From: Bacilli bacterium
GTDB lineage: Bacteria; Bacillota_I; Bacilli_A; RFN20; CAG-826
Assembly (NCBI GenBank): GCA_017651565.1
Contig: JAGCCQ010000062.1
Coordinates: forward strand, 1-38,688
Length of the DNA stretch: 38,688 nucleotides
Reading direction: 5' to 3'
Part shown: piece by piece, positions 7,350 through 17,842 of the stretch
Layout: each line of letters opens with the position of its first letter
Position numbering within the stretch: position 1 is the first letter of the stretch
Translations under genes and position numbers: made by a program
The notes under the pieces: generated by a model
What the model saw: only the letters and a program-made list of their open reading frames with translations
The model's database searches: none
Told to the model about the DNA's origin: nothing

Positions 7350-8642
7350 CTATTTATTATCGTCTTTTAAGAACTCTAAATATTGTTCTTTATGTTTAAG
7401 TAAGACTTTTACAAGTTTAGGATCAAAATGTGTTCCTACTTCTTCTTTAATAATCTTAAAAGCTTCTTCAGGAGGCATTTTATCTTTATAACACCTAACA
7501 GAAGTTAATGCATCATATACGTCTGCAATAGCCATAATTCTAGCTGCTAGAGGAATCTTATTTCCTTTAAGGCCTTTACAGTATCCAGTTCCATCCCATC
7601 TTTCATGATGATATGTAGCAATATCACTAGCAAATTCTAATAACTTTTCATCTGTGATTCCATCAAGAATTTTTCTAATAACTACTCCACCCATTTCTGC
7701 GTGTTTTTTCATTTCTTCAAATTCTTCAGGCGTCAGTTTTCCTGGTTTAGTTAAAATCCGATCAGAGACTACTATTTTTCCAACGTCATGTAAAGGAGCT
7801 AATTGATATAGCAATTCAATAAACTCATCTGTCAGTTCATCAAGATATACACCATCTTTTCTACAATTCTCTGCAAGTGTCTTACAGTAATAGCTAGTTC
7901 TTATAACATGTTCACCAGTATCAGTATCTCTACTTTCAATTAAACTAGCTAATCCAGTAACAATATGATTTTGCATACTGGTCATCTTTGCTTGATTTTC
8001 TACCAGTGCTTGTTTCGTATCTTCTTGTATCAAATCGTTATAGTAGATGTAGCATAAACATGCACTAATACTAATTGCGTAGTAAGAAACATGAATATTG
8101 AAGAACGCCATTGGGATGATACCAGAAAGTAAAACTACAAAAATCATAACAATAGTAGCTAAGTCACGATTCTTAAATCTCTTACCAACAATGAATAAAC
8201 AAACCATTAAATATAATAAGGATATAATGAAGAAAATTTCATAAACGAAGAAATAATCTCCTCTAACATAGCCTTCATCTGTGAAATAGAACACCGCGCC
8301 AAAAGGAGCACAAATAATTTGTACTAATAAACTAGCTATGTAATAACCAATACCGATTTTGCGTTGGTATTTTAAACCTAAAGCGCCAGAAAAAAGCATC
8401 GCCAAAGTAGGCGATGTTCCAAATTGAATTACAGTTAAAATAGTTAAGAAAACTTTAAATTTTGGATTGTAGTAACCACTATGGACTGCAAACTCTGCGA
8501 GGGCACAAAAAGCTACTGCCACAAATGTCGCAGTGAACCACCCCTTTTGTTCCCTGTTGAATCCCGAATATCTTAAAACGTGAACCAACATCGCCCCCAT
8601 TAATAACGCAATCACGATTATCGTGGATAGGTAAAATAACAT
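7350..8642 (-). CDS. Seven-helix membrane HD-GYP protein (putative cyclic-di-GMP phosphodiesterase)
   Basis: The N-terminal ~205 residues of this 430-residue protein form about seven hydrophobic helices. A short linker leads to an HD-GYP domain at about residues 225-420. It has HVIRTS, the metal-binding LHDVGK (about 286), and HHERWDGTGYCKG (about 343), followed by IPLAARIMAIADVYDALT. HD-GYP domains hydrolyse cyclic di-GMP and sometimes cGAMP. The HD residues and both metal-site histidines are kept, but the signature GYP reads GYC, so activity is likely yet untested. The membrane part probably senses a signal. No GGDEF cyclase lies nearby. The ribosome-binding site is weak (AGGTAAC), and a palindrome covers the start codon. 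Confidence 0.83.
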   Translation of the reverse strand: MLFYLSTIIVIALLMGAMLVHVLRYSGFNREQKGWFTATFVAVAFCALAEFAVHSGYYNPKFKVFLTILTVIQFGTSPTLAMLFSGALGLKYQRKIGIGYYIASLLVQIICAPFGAVFYFTDEGYVRGDYFFVYEIFFIISLLYLMVCLFIVGKRFKNRDLATIVMIFVVLLSGIIPMAFFNIHVSYYAISISACLCYIYYNDLIQEDTKQALVENQAKMTSMQNHIVTGLASLIESRDTDTGEHVIRTSYYCKTLAENCRKDGVYLDELTDEFIELLYQLAPLHDVGKIVVSDRILTKPGKLTPEEFEEMKKHAEMGGVVIRKILDGITDEKLLEFASDIATYHHERWDGTGYCKGLKGNKIPLAARIMAIADVYDALTSVRCYKDKMPPEEAFKIIKEEVGTHFDPKLVKVLLKHKEQYLEFLKDDNK

Positions 8643-8677
8643 ATGTTACCTATAACTTACTATAAAACATATGTTTT
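8637..8677. promoter_or_regulatory. Two AACATATGTT palindromes at the HD-GYP gene start
   Basis: TAACATATGTTA (8637-8648) covers the start codon of the HD-GYP gene, and AAAACATATGTTTT (8664-8677) lies 28 bp upstream, centre to centre. Both share the 10-bp core. The position would suit a repressor; no regulator is known. The rest of 8643-8760 shows nothing clear. Confidence 0.35.
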
Positions 8678-8760
8678 GCGCAAATAAGAAAAGCAAAACA
8701 CGTATTAAATTTTTGAAAATTCAGTTTTATATATTTTTTTAAACTATTGTGAGCAAAAAG

Positions 8761-9228
8761 TTAACAATATATCTTAGACATATTATGAAGAATAGAGAAT
8801 TCATTATAGTAATAATCATCAACATCTTCATATTCATAAACATATTTTTCTCTATCGTCAAAAATAAAAAACACGCTCTCTTTATTTGAACTAAATAAGT
8901 GAATAAGAAAATCATTTTCTTTATCGTTGCTTTTAAATGTAAATTTTAGATAAAATCTACACTCAATTGATAGCTTATTTTTATTATGTTCGCTTTGTTC
9001 GATATCGCTTTTCGTGCTATTTGTATATATGACACTAGAAAATTCGGCATAAAAATCTTTATTAGGGCTAAAATCACTATTTTCAATATAGGAGGAAAGG
9101 AAGTTTGCTGTAGCATCAAACCGTGACGAACTTAAAAAGAATTCTTTAGAAAAAACTTTTTCTTTAGCGCACGAACAAAAAATTACAAAAAATATGCAAA
9201 TTAACAAAAATTGTTTTCTTAATAGCAT
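8761..9228 (-). CDS. Small secreted lipoprotein of unknown function
   Basis: This 155-residue protein begins MLLRKQFLLICIFFVIFCSCAK: a basic start, a hydrophobic core and a lipobox-like IFCSC, so it is probably lipid-anchored outside the membrane through one of the two cysteines. The rest is rich in Phe, Ser, Asp, Glu and Lys, with an acidic, tyrosine-rich stretch near the end (YEYEDVDDYYYNE). I recognise no family. A short AAGG precedes the ATG. It has its own promoter and a pair of upstream direct repeats and lies downstream of the large surface-protein gene. The skewed composition suggests a fast-evolving accessory gene. Confidence 0.65.
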   Translation of the reverse strand: MLLRKQFLLICIFFVIFCSCAKEKVFSKEFFLSSSRFDATANFLSSYIENSDFSPNKDFYAEFSSVIYTNSTKSDIEQSEHNKNKLSIECRFYLKFTFKSNDKENDFLIHLFSSNKESVFFIFDDREKYVYEYEDVDDYYYNEFSILHNMSKIYC

Positions 9229-9248
9229 AATCCCTTCTTTATAATTTG

Positions 9249-9277
9249 ATTCTATTTCTTCATAAATCTATAATCAA
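9249..9277 (-). promoter_or_regulatory. Promoter of the small lipoprotein gene
   Basis: TTGATT (9272-9277) and TAGAAT (9249-9254) are separated by 17 nt, giving a leader of about 14 nt that contains the ribosome-binding site. Confidence 0.6.
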
Positions 9278-9289
9278 GGAATAACAAAA

Positions 9290-9319
9290 TGCATTTTTTG
9301 AACACTTGCATTTTTTGAA
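9290..9319. repeat. Two 13-bp direct repeats upstream of the lipoprotein promoter
   Basis: TGCATTTTTTGAA occurs at 9290-9302 and again at 9307-9319, a 17-bp period. The repeats end about 13 bp upstream of the -35 box, a place typical of activator sites or a curved A-tract upstream element. Confidence 0.6.
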
Positions 9320-9394
9320 TATATTCTTACTCATTACCGCTAGAATGTAAAAACTACAAAAATACGTATTTATAGGTTATTTTTAAAAAAATTA

Positions 9395-11872
9395 TTATTT
9401 ATTAAATGCTTTCTTTTTAAATAGATATAAGCCTGCTAAGCCCATAGATAAAATTGATACTAAAACTAAAATCTTAGTAATAGATGAATCTTCACCAACA
9501 ATAGTTTCAACAGGGTTATGAGTCATAGGGACCAATTGGTATGATACAAAGTCAATTGTTTCGTTATTAGCATTAGCCCATGCAATAAATCTAGCTCTTG
9601 CAGCTGCATACTTAGCATCTGTATTAAACAATTCTTTTTGATAGTCAGAAAGAGCGTTATAAGAAGATTTTGCTTCTTTGTAATAACCGTTAGGACCTCT
9701 ACATGCACCTGTATCTTCGTTGTTAGAAGTATCTACCATATCATTTCCATAAAAATGTAATTGATATGCCACAAATAAATTGAGAAGATTTTCCTCTGTT
9801 TCTATATAATGTCCATAAATCGTAACATTGGTTGTTGGTGGAAGTGTATATTCTGTTCCAGGTTGCATAAGATCAGTAGCGTCTGAATCGTTTAAACCCC
9901 ATCCCAAAAAAGTAATAAACGGAGTATAACTTTCAGGAAGTTCAGGCAATATAATTTTCTCACCAGAGAAATGGTATTCAATATCTAACGCAATGCCTAA
10001 ACCATTACACCAACTATAATTAACTCTAACTCTGACATCAGCATTTGCGGTAATCACAATATCACCGACAACTTCAATATAGTAGATAATAAGCGTACCA
10101 GTAGATTTATCATAGTCATAATATCTTGTAGGTAATGGATTACCATCAATGGTTATGTTTACTTTGTCCTTACTTTGAGGAAGTCTATAGAGAACTTGGT
10201 TAGGTACAGAAAAATGGCAAACATAGTCAGTTCCATATGATGTGTATGCTGCGCCATCTGTTTGTAATCCATTGCCCAATATAAATGTAACCGAAAGCTC
10301 AAGCTTGTTAATAATCATGTCATTTCCGGATTTAGCAAGTGGATTGACGTTTGTATATCCTTCAACACGACAGTGAGAAATTAATTCGTCGCTAGCATTG
10401 TAAATTACTACTGAGTTACCAGCAGGTAAATTACTACTATCATATCTAAAACAAACATTTTTTGTGAATGTTGCTCCTTCATCATATATTGAACAATTTA
10501 AAGGGTCTTTAATATAGAAATATAAAGCATTGTTTGAAGTGCCGGTTAAATGCATTTCTTTTGAATAGTCATTATTATAGACAATAACAGCATTATCAAC
10601 CGAATTGCCAACAAAGTTTGCTGGGAAAAATAATGTGCCAGCATATAACCCGATAAGATTACCTTGGTTAGGTCCGCTATAAATAACACTTGTAGTAAGA
10701 TCTAGAGTCGAATTATCGCAATTAGTTGTTAATTTTATACCATCTAATATATTCGAGTTTTCATATGAAAACTTTATCAGCATATTTTCAAAAGTGACAT
10801 CAATATCACTTTCATTAATAACAATACATTCCCTATTTCCACCACAAATTAAAGATTCTACAGAAGAACTATTGGAAACTAGTCTTGTGCTTTTTTCAAT
10901 AAATAATTGTTTGTTAGATAAGTTTAAAGCGCTGTTTCTAAAATTAACAACACCATTATCTGAATCTAATGTGATATTGCTAGAAGCAGTAACTGATTGG
11001 TATATGTCTAATGTAGAATCAGCTTTTGAATTGTACTCTTGTACTGCATCGTTTAAATTTGTAAATCTACTACCATCAACAAATAAGTTATTAGGCTCAA
11101 TAGCAGTGTCTAAATCAAATTGTTCAAAAAGGAATTTTACATTAAAGTTAAAAGGAGAGTTCTGATTATTTTGAAAAGCCATTAATAAGCCGAAATGGAA
11201 GTAATATGTCTTGTCAACATTTGAATCATTAATAACAGAAATGTTTGTAGGTGCACAAGCTCTACTACAACTTTGAAGGGAAGTAGTATATTTATCTAAA
11301 CTATAAGGAAATCCAGTTGTTTTGTTCCCTTCTTCATAATAGCTTAAATAATGGAATCTTTCTGGAATAGCTGCAGGTGTTTTAGTAGATGTATCAGCAT
11401 CGTCAAAATAGAAAAACTCTAAAGTTGTCTTAGCGGCCTGGGTACTACTTGATTCAACTCTAAATTGACCAGATTGATAAATATTACTATTAGCAGGAAC
11501 TGTTTTTTCTAAATAAAAAGGAATATAAAACGCTTTATATTGATAAATAGACGAAAACGCAAAATTAAAATAACCATTCGCATCTTGAGTAACAGAAATC
11601 ATTCCATTATTCTCAAAATCGATAGAAATACTATTGCTTAAAAATAAACCGGAAGCTGGATCGCTATCTGAATAATTATACCTAGGAGCATTATTCCACG
11701 TACGACAATAAGAATTGCCTTCGTCGTCAGAAAAATTAGTAGTAAATCCTTGATAAGTTGCTGCACTAGCACCGTTATTAGCTTTATTAGTTGCATTATT
11801 AATGCCAACTATAGAAGTAAATGCTAAAAACATCGTAGCTAATGCTAGGCTAATTTTTATACGTGGTTTCAT
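9395..11872 (-). CDS. Large surface protein with C-terminal membrane anchor
   Basis: This 825-residue protein starts with a signal peptide (basic MKPRIK, hydrophobic LALATMFLAFTSIVGI, cleavage likely after GASA near residue 37). A long beta-rich, Asn/Ser-rich region follows; its repeated short strands around residues 265-480 suggest a right-handed beta-helix. A domain resembling an InlB B-repeat lies at about 616-690 (VRVNYSWCNGLG, FLGWGLNDSD, TIYGHY). A helical module follows at about 692-775 (YYKEAKSSYNALSDYQKELF, RFIAWANANN). The end is a hydrophobic helix plus FKKKAFNK. No LPxTG precedes it, so the helix itself is the probable anchor. GGGGGA precedes the ATG. Adhesion to a host or glycan is a reasonable guess from the domain types. 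Confidence 0.75.
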   Translation of the reverse strand: MKPRIKISLALATMFLAFTSIVGINNATNKANNGASAATYQGFTTNFSDDEGNSYCRTWNNAPRYNYSDSDPASGLFLSNSISIDFENNGMISVTQDANGYFNFAFSSIYQYKAFYIPFYLEKTVPANSNIYQSGQFRVESSSTQAAKTTLEFFYFDDADTSTKTPAAIPERFHYLSYYEEGNKTTGFPYSLDKYTTSLQSCSRACAPTNISVINDSNVDKTYYFHFGLLMAFQNNQNSPFNFNVKFLFEQFDLDTAIEPNNLFVDGSRFTNLNDAVQEYNSKADSTLDIYQSVTASSNITLDSDNGVVNFRNSALNLSNKQLFIEKSTRLVSNSSSVESLICGGNRECIVINESDIDVTFENMLIKFSYENSNILDGIKLTTNCDNSTLDLTTSVIYSGPNQGNLIGLYAGTLFFPANFVGNSVDNAVIVYNNDYSKEMHLTGTSNNALYFYIKDPLNCSIYDEGATFTKNVCFRYDSSNLPAGNSVVIYNASDELISHCRVEGYTNVNPLAKSGNDMIINKLELSVTFILGNGLQTDGAAYTSYGTDYVCHFSVPNQVLYRLPQSKDKVNITIDGNPLPTRYYDYDKSTGTLIIYYIEVVGDIVITANADVRVRVNYSWCNGLGIALDIEYHFSGEKIILPELPESYTPFITFLGWGLNDSDATDLMQPGTEYTLPPTTNVTIYGHYIETEENLLNLFVAYQLHFYGNDMVDTSNNEDTGACRGPNGYYKEAKSSYNALSDYQKELFNTDAKYAAARARFIAWANANNETIDFVSYQLVPMTHNPVETIVGEDSSITKILVLVSILSMGLAGLYLFKKKAFNK

Positions 11873-11946
11873 ATAAGTCCCCCAAAAATACTTTTTTACA
11901 ATACATGATAATGCGCGTTAAATAAAGATAAATATGCAAAAATAAG

Positions 11947-11970
11947 CAAAAAAATGCCTAAAACGGCATA
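11947..11970 (-). terminator. Terminator after tRNA-Pro (end of the uppS-polC operon)
   Basis: On the minus strand ATGCC pairs with GGCAT around GTTTTA, followed by a long T-run. It lies 15 nt beyond tRNA-Pro and closes the transcript from uppS. The stem is short but the T-run is good. Confidence 0.65.
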
Positions 11971-11984
11971 TTTTTTTGTATTTT

Positions 11985-12061
11985 TGGTCGGGAAGACGAG
12001 ATTCAAACTCGCGACCTCTCGCACCCGAAACGAGCGCACTATCAAGCTGTGCTACTTCCCG
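11985..12061 (-). tRNA. tRNA-Pro (anticodon CGG)
   Basis: This 77-nt cloverleaf has acceptor CGGGAAG/CTTCCCG, anticodon loop TTCGGGT, T-arm GAGTTTGAATCTC, discriminator A and encoded CCA. It starts only 7 nt after the polC stop codon, so it is probably cut from the polC transcript. Confidence 0.94.
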
Positions 12062-12068
12062 ACATTTA

Positions 12069-15000
12069 TTAGAAGAGGGTCAATTGATCATCTTCATCTA
12101 AATTATTTAAAACTCCCATCTTAGATAATGCTTCGACGTTAGTTTGTGATAATTTAGTTCTTCTTAATAAATCTTTCTTGGAAGTAAATGGTCCTTCTTT
12201 TCTTGCTTCAACTACTGTTTGGGCGTTGTTTTCACCTAATTGATCAACAGTTGAGAATGGAGGGATTAAACATTTATTTTCTTTATCGACAACGAAGTTA
12301 ACTGAATCAGATTTATATAAGTTAATGTTAGAGATTTTATAACCTCTTTGATACATCTCAAGAGCGATATGTAGTGTCTTAAGTTGTTCACCTTCTTTAG
12401 TAGAAAGCTTTTCTTTATTCTTAACTTTTGTATCTAATTCAACAATCTTCTTAATGATTGCATCTTTTCCATCAATCATTGTTTGAATATCATATTGCTT
12501 ACTTCTAACAGAGAAGAAGACACAGTAGAATTCGAGAGGATAATATACTTTAAAGTAACCGACACGAACCGCCATAGTAACATACGCAACAGCGTGTCCT
12601 TTAGGGAATAAGTATTTAATCTTTTGACATGAATCAATATAGAAATCAGGAACATTATTAGCTTTCATCATGTCAAAATATTCTTCTTTAAGTCCTTTAC
12701 CTTTACGAACATCTTCCATGATTTTAAATGATGTTCCTGGAGGTAGACCTTTAGAGATAAGATAGCCCATAATATCATCACGACATCCAATAACTTCTCT
12801 TAAAGTTGCTTTTCCTTGTTTGATAATATCTTCAGCGTTACCTTGCCAAACATTAGTACCATGTGAAATACCTGAAATAATAACTAAATCAGAGAATGTT
12901 TTAGGTCTGGTTTCTTCTAAGATTCCTCTAACGAATCCAGTACCAAATTCAGGAATACCTAACGCACCGGTTTCATTATGATCAAAATCAGTGGACATGC
13001 CAAGAGCTTCTGGAGAAGAGAATAACGAAAGAACTTTAGGATCATTAAGTGGAATAGATTTCATGTCCACTCCTGCTAACTCACACATAAGTCTTAAAGC
13101 AAGAGGGTCAACGTGACCTAATAAGTCAAGTTTAAGAATAGTATCGTGAATAGAATGGAAATCGAAGTGAGTTGTTTGCCATCTAGATTCTAAGTCATCA
13201 GCTGGGTATTGAACTGGAGTAAAGTCATAAACATCATTCTCTTTAGGAACGACGACAATACCACCAGGGTGCTGACCGGTTGTACGTTTGACATCAACAC
13301 ATCCACTAGCTAAGAAACCAATCTTAGCTCTTGGATAGTTATCTGCCATGTTCTTTGCATCTAATTTATCAATGCCTTTGGAGATTAAAAGTCTTTCAAT
13401 ATAACCTTTCGCATAACCAAACGCTGTCTTTTCTGCGACAGTTTCAATAGTACCTGCTCTAAAGACGTTAGTTTCACCAAGTAATACCTTAGTATAGTCG
13501 TGAGCTTTACCTTGATAATCATTAGGGAAGTTTAAGTCAATATCAGGAACTTTATCAGCGTTAAATCCTAGGAATGTTTCAAAAGGAATATTTTGTCCAT
13601 CGTGTACCATTGGTTCGCCACAAATTGGGCACTTCTTTTCAGGTAAATCATAGCCAGATTTATATTCTGGCATAGTTTCACTAGTCCACTCTAAGTGTTT
13701 ACATTTTGAACATCTATAATGTGGAGGAAGAGGGTTAACTTCGGTGATGTTTGCCATTGTAGCAACAAAAGAAGAACCAACAGATCCACGGGATCCAACA
13801 ATGAATCCGTCTTCATTAGCTTTCTTAATAATCTTATGGGCAATGTAGTAAATAACAGCATAGCCGTTATTGATAATACCATCAAGCTCTCTATTTAAAC
13901 GTTTTTCAATATATTCAGGTAAGTTATCACCATATAATTCATGTGCTTTTTTAAAACACATATCTCTCAACATATTGTCACAGTTTTCAATAGTTGGAGT
14001 ATATAAGTGAGTGTTTGGAGTAGGTTCTAAGAATTCCACTTGATTAGCAATCATGTTTGTATTTTTAACAACGATTTCGTATGCTTTTTCTTCACCCAAG
14101 AAAGACATGCATTCAAGCATTTCTTTGGTTGAACGATAATGTTGATCTGGGTTTGCGAACTCTTTTTCTCTAGCTCTTGAGTATGGGTTGAGTGCGTGGT
14201 TAACACCGCCTAAAAGTTTTGCGAAGATATAAACATCTCTGAAGACTTTTCTAGTTCTATCAGCGTAGTGAACGTCACCAGTAGCACATACTGGAATTCC
14301 TAATTCATCTGCGCCACTAACGATATCATTGACAATATTTTTAATTTCTTCTTCAGTATTCTCACGCATGTTGACTAACCAAGAATAGTTCTCGAGCGGT
14401 TGTACTTCGATGTAGTCATAGAACTTCATGACTTCTAAAAGTCTTTCTTTTTCGTAATATCTTCCTGCATTAAATACTTCGCCGTTAAAACAAGCTGAAC
14501 CAATTAATAAGTGAGATCTATGCTCTTGAATCTTACTTCTTGGAATCTTTGGAACTTCAGCGAAATAATCAATATGAGAATATGAAACTAACTTAAATAA
14601 ATCTTTAAGTCCTACTTTATCTTTTGCTATAGCAACAACATGAGATGGTCTCATGTGTTTATAATGTTCATTTGTAATTTGAAGATTAGCTAAATCTTTA
14701 TGACGCATTTCATAATTGTCTTTTGTTAATTTAGCTAAGATTGGTTGCCAAACATCATTTAAGACTTTAGCATCGTAATCTGCTCTATGGGCTTCATCTT
14801 CATTATATTCAACTTCCATGTTTCTACATAAAGCACCTAATCTATGTGCTTTTGATTCAGGAAATAAATATCTAGATAACATTAAAGTATCAATGACCGG
14901 GTTTTTGATTGTCTCATAGCCATGTCTCTTTAATTCTGCATTCATCATGGAAATATCGAATTCAGCGTTATGAGTAACTAAGATAGAATCACCAATATAT

Positions 15001-16583
15001 TCCATAATCTTAGGAAGAGCTTCTTCCATAATTGGTTGGCCTACTAAGTCATCATCACTGATGCCAGTTAATTCAACAATCTTTCTAGGCAATGGACTTC
15101 CTGGGTTGATTAAAATATCAAATCTACTTACAACAGAACCGTGTTCAACTTTAACTGCACCAAATTCAATAACTCTATTATATTTCGCACTTAAACCACT
15201 AGTTTCAGTATCGAATACAACATAGCTAGCTTTATTAAGGATTTGATCAGATGGGTTCATGATGTATTTGAGTTTGTCTTCAATCATGTAGAACTCAATA
15301 CCATACAAAATCTTCAATCCATACTTACGAGCAGCAGCTTGTGCATCAGGATATCCTTGAACAACTCCGTGGTCAGTAATAGCGATTGCTTTATGGCCCA
15401 TTAATTTTGCTTGGTTACAGTAAACATCCATATTGGAGATGCCATCCATCGCAGACATATTAGAGTGCAAGTGTAATTCAACTCTAGTTTCGCCTTCTTC
15501 GTGTTCGATTTCATCTGGTGGAAGAGGGTCGATATAATGGCCTTTAATAGTTAATTGCTTAGTAAAATTATCTAATTGAGTGACACCTCTAACTCTAATG
15601 TTGTCACCCCATGCAAGTTTCTTACAAATTTCTTCAGTAAAAGAAGCGTTAATAAACTGTGAAACATAGATTGCTCCACCAGCAGTGTCAAAGACACCAA
15701 TAATTACTTTCTTTTTACCGCCAAATTCTTTTTCCTCTTTCGAGAAGAATTTGCCAACAAAATCGACATGGTCACTTTCTAAAGTGATATCGTCGATTTT
15801 TTCAATCATCTTATAGTTACCACGTTTATTTAAACGTTGACGTTCTTTTTCGTTTTGAAGCTCTCTGAGATTTTCTTTCATCTTTTCAAGATAGAAATCT
15901 TCAGTGACTTCTTGCATTGCTTCTTTTTCTCTTTCAATTAAAGCAGTTGCTTCATCTTTTTCTTTGATTTCTTTTGCTTCTTCGTTTTCTTCTTCATCTT
16001 CTGAAGTAGATTCGACTTCAGCAATTGTTTCTTCGATCTCAGGTTCTTCCACTACTTGAAGTTCGTTTTTTTCTTCTAAGACTATTTCTTCCTCAGCTGG
16101 TTTTTCTGAGACTTTTTCTTCAACTACTGGAGCGTGCTTTTTAACAACTTCTTCAACCATGAAATCATAGTTAATAAAAGCTAAGAAATCTTTAAAATCA
16201 AAGATTGTATTAGAGCACAAATCTTTTTCCATTTCATCATCAAATAATACAGTGATAGATGTTTTTCCTGTTTCAACATCGTATGGGAATGGAATGTGAT
16301 AAATACTTTGATACCAATCTTTTAACAATGCTTCTACATCTTTACTAGTAGGCTTTTTAATGTATGAAAATCTAAGGAAGTATGGATAAGATACTCCATT
16401 TAAACCTTCTTGTAATTGATGTAAGAATTCATATTGCCATGGTGTTTGTTTAACGATAACCATGTCGATTTGTTCATGTTTAAATCTATTTCTTCCTAAT
16501 GCTTGGAATTCCATATCAAAATCATCGACATTATCGATGTGAAGAGATTTTAAAAATGAAATCATTTTTTCCTTAGTTATCAT
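12069..16583 (-). CDS. polC: DNA polymerase III PolC-type alpha subunit
   Basis: This is the Gram-positive replicative polymerase, about 1504 residues with built-in proofreading. In order it has an N-terminal domain; a very acidic Glu-rich linker (about 155-245); an OB fold; a PHP domain starting [15 protein letters not shown] (about 367); a DEDDh exonuclease inserted in it, starting [10 protein letters not shown] (about 457); a Cys4 zinc site (CSKC...CPICG, about 960-990); and the palm with [10 protein letters not shown] (about 1015). The C-terminus has the helix-hairpin-helix region and ends DDQLTLF. The ATG at 16583 overlaps the rseP TGA (ATGA). The ATG at 16565, preceded by AAGGA, is an alternative. 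It ends the uppS-cdsA-dxr-rseP operon as in Bacillus, but proS, usually between rseP and polC, is absent. Confidence 0.97.
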   Translation of the reverse strand: MITKEKMISFLKSLHIDNVDDFDMEFQALGRNRFKHEQIDMVIVKQTPWQYEFLHQLQEGLNGVSYPYFLRFSYIKKPTSKDVEALLKDWYQSIYHIPFPYDVETGKTSITVLFDDEMEKDLCSNTIFDFKDFLAFINYDFMVEEVVKKHAPVVEEKVSEKPAEEEIVLEEKNELQVVEEPEIEETIAEVESTSEDEEENEEAKEIKEKDEATALIEREKEAMQEVTEDFYLEKMKENLRELQNEKERQRLNKRGNYKMIEKIDDITLESDHVDFVGKFFSKEEKEFGGKKKVIIGVFDTAGGAIYVSQFINASFTEEICKKLAWGDNIRVRGVTQLDNFTKQLTIKGHYIDPLPPDEIEHEEGETRVELHLHSNMSAMDGISNMDVYCNQAKLMGHKAIAITDHGVVQGYPDAQAAARKYGLKILYGIEFYMIEDKLKYIMNPSDQILNKASYVVFDTETSGLSAKYNRVIEFGAVKVEHGSVVSRFDILINPGSPLPRKIVELTGISDDDLVGQPIMEEALPKIMEYIGDSILVTHNAEFDISMMNAELKRHGYETIKNPVIDTLMLSRYLFPESKAHRLGALCRNMEVEYNEDEAHRADYDAKVLNDVWQPILAKLTKDNYEMRHKDLANLQITNEHYKHMRPSHVVAIAKDKVGLKDLFKLVSYSHIDYFAEVPKIPRSKIQEHRSHLLIGSACFNGEVFNAGRYYEKERLLEVMKFYDYIEVQPLENYSWLVNMRENTEEEIKNIVNDIVSGADELGIPVCATGDVHYADRTRKVFRDVYIFAKLLGGVNHALNPYSRAREKEFANPDQHYRSTKEMLECMSFLGEEKAYEIVVKNTNMIANQVEFLEPTPNTHLYTPTIENCDNMLRDMCFKKAHELYGDNLPEYIEKRLNRELDGIINNGYAVIYYIAHKIIKKANEDGFIVGSRGSVGSSFVATMANITEVNPLPPHYRCSKCKHLEWTSETMPEYKSGYDLPEKKCPICGEPMVHDGQNIPFETFLGFNADKVPDIDLNFPNDYQGKAHDYTKVLLGETNVFRAGTIETVAEKTAFGYAKGYIERLLISKGIDKLDAKNMADNYPRAKIGFLASGCVDVKRTTGQHPGGIVVVPKENDVYDFTPVQYPADDLESRWQTTHFDFHSIHDTILKLDLLGHVDPLALRLMCELAGVDMKSIPLNDPKVLSLFSSPEALGMSTDFDHNETGALGIPEFGTGFVRGILEETRPKTFSDLVIISGISHGTNVWQGNAEDIIKQGKATLREVIGCRDDIMGYLISKGLPPGTSFKIMEDVRKGKGLKEEYFDMMKANNVPDFYIDSCQKIKYLFPKGHAVAYVTMAVRVGYFKVYYPLEFYCVFFSVRSKQYDIQTMIDGKDAIIKKIVELDTKVKNKEKLSTKEGEQLKTLHIALEMYQRGYKISNINLYKSDSVNFVVDKENKCLIPPFSTVDQLGENNAQTVVEARKEGPFTSKKDLLRRTKLSQTNVEALSKMGVLNNLDEDDQLTLF

Positions 16584-17842
16584 AATAAACCAATAAATAA
16601 TCCTTGAATGATGTACTTCCAAACATCCTTAAATAAGATAAATGCCATAAAGAGTAACAATATTACTAATCCAATAAAGGAAACAATATTCTTAACTTTA
16701 TCTGGAATCTTTTTATGTGTAATACCTTCGACAATTAAAACAAGTAATTGCCACCCATCTAATCCTGGGAATGGTAATAAATTGAAGATTGCTAAGTTAA
16801 CACTAATTAGGCCCCATAAGAAGATAAATGTTGCAACATCTAATTCATCTAAAATAGTCTTTGCTTCAAAACCAATTCCTACAATACCAGACATTTGGTC
16901 AACGCCAACTTTTCCAGTAATCATTGCTCCTAAACCATCAAAGACTGCAGTAGCACTTCTACCAAAATCTTTAAACGTTTGTCCTATTGCTTCTCCGAAA
17001 GAATATCTATATGTTTCAACATTAATTCTTAGACCAAAGTCAGGCATTTTGCCATCTTCGAAAACAATTGTTATAGGATGATCAACAGAAGTGTTTTCAT
17101 CAACTTTAGTTTTTAAATTCATATCGATACTTTTGATATTTTCGACATAAGAAACTGTTTGAATAGCACCTTTTGTTTCTTCATCATATTCATAGAATTT
17201 AAAAGAATAATATGGGTTCTTGTATGATGTTGCAGGAATTAAAACTACTCTAGTAGTATGAGTTGAATCATCATTCAAAGTTACGGTAGCAGTCTCGCTT
17301 AACATGCAAGATCTAACTCCACCATTTATTTCATCAACATCATCCCAGATTTCTTTATCAACAAGTGACAAAATATCGTGTCTTTTTAAGCCTGCTGAAG
17401 AACAAATAGAATCATCTACAACATCGATTTGGTTGATATAAACAAATGAATGTTGTTCACAAGCAATGTTTCCAATAAAGAAAACAAATAAAGCAAGAAC
17501 AGCGTTCATAGTAACGCCTGCTAAAAGAATGATTGCTTGCTTCCATTTCTTTATTCCGTGTAAGCTTCTAGAAGAATCAACTTGAACCCCTTCAGGAAGT
17601 TCTACACCTTCTCCATACATAGAAACATATCCGCCAAAAGGAATAGCTCTTAAAGAGAATTGTGTTTCTCCATTTTTCTTTTTATGTTTCCATAGCAATG
17701 GACCCATACCACATGAGAATTCTAAACAATATACTTTAAAAATCTTTGCTGCAGTTAAGTGTCCTAATTCGTGAACGATAATTAAAACTGATAAACAAAC
17801 TAAGAAAAGAAGAATATATAGTACTGTCATTAAAAAGCCCAT
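16580..17842 (-). CDS. rseP: RIP metalloprotease RseP (site-2 protease)
   Basis: This 420-residue intramembrane zinc protease carries the catalytic VHELGHL (His24, Glu25, His28) in the first helix and the second metal-site motif PFPGLDGWQLL near residue 362. A PDZ-like region lies between them (about 135-215). Members cleave anti-sigma factors and remnant signal peptides in the membrane. AAGGAG lies in the end of dxr. The start shares its A with the dxr TAA (TAATG), and the stop overlaps the polC ATG, so dxr, rseP and polC are tightly coupled. Confidence 0.95.
   Translation of the reverse strand: MGFLMTVLYILLFLVCLSVLIIVHELGHLTAAKIFKVYCLEFSCGMGPLLWKHKKKNGETQFSLRAIPFGGYVSMYGEGVELPEGVQVDSSRSLHGIKKWKQAIILLAGVTMNAVLALFVFFIGNIACEQHSFVYINQIDVVDDSICSSAGLKRHDILSLVDKEIWDDVDEINGGVRSCMLSETATVTLNDDSTHTTRVVLIPATSYKNPYYSFKFYEYDEETKGAIQTVSYVENIKSIDMNLKTKVDENTSVDHPITIVFEDGKMPDFGLRINVETYRYSFGEAIGQTFKDFGRSATAVFDGLGAMITGKVGVDQMSGIVGIGFEAKTILDELDVATFIFLWGLISVNLAIFNLLPFPGLDGWQLLVLIVEGITHKKIPDKVKNIVSFIGLVILLLFMAFILFKDVWKYIIQGLFIGLL

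Noticed and set aside
16608..17081. 157-codon plus-strand frame antisense to rseP
   Set aside because: It mirrors the rseP codons, has no start signal, and gives a product unlike any family I know.
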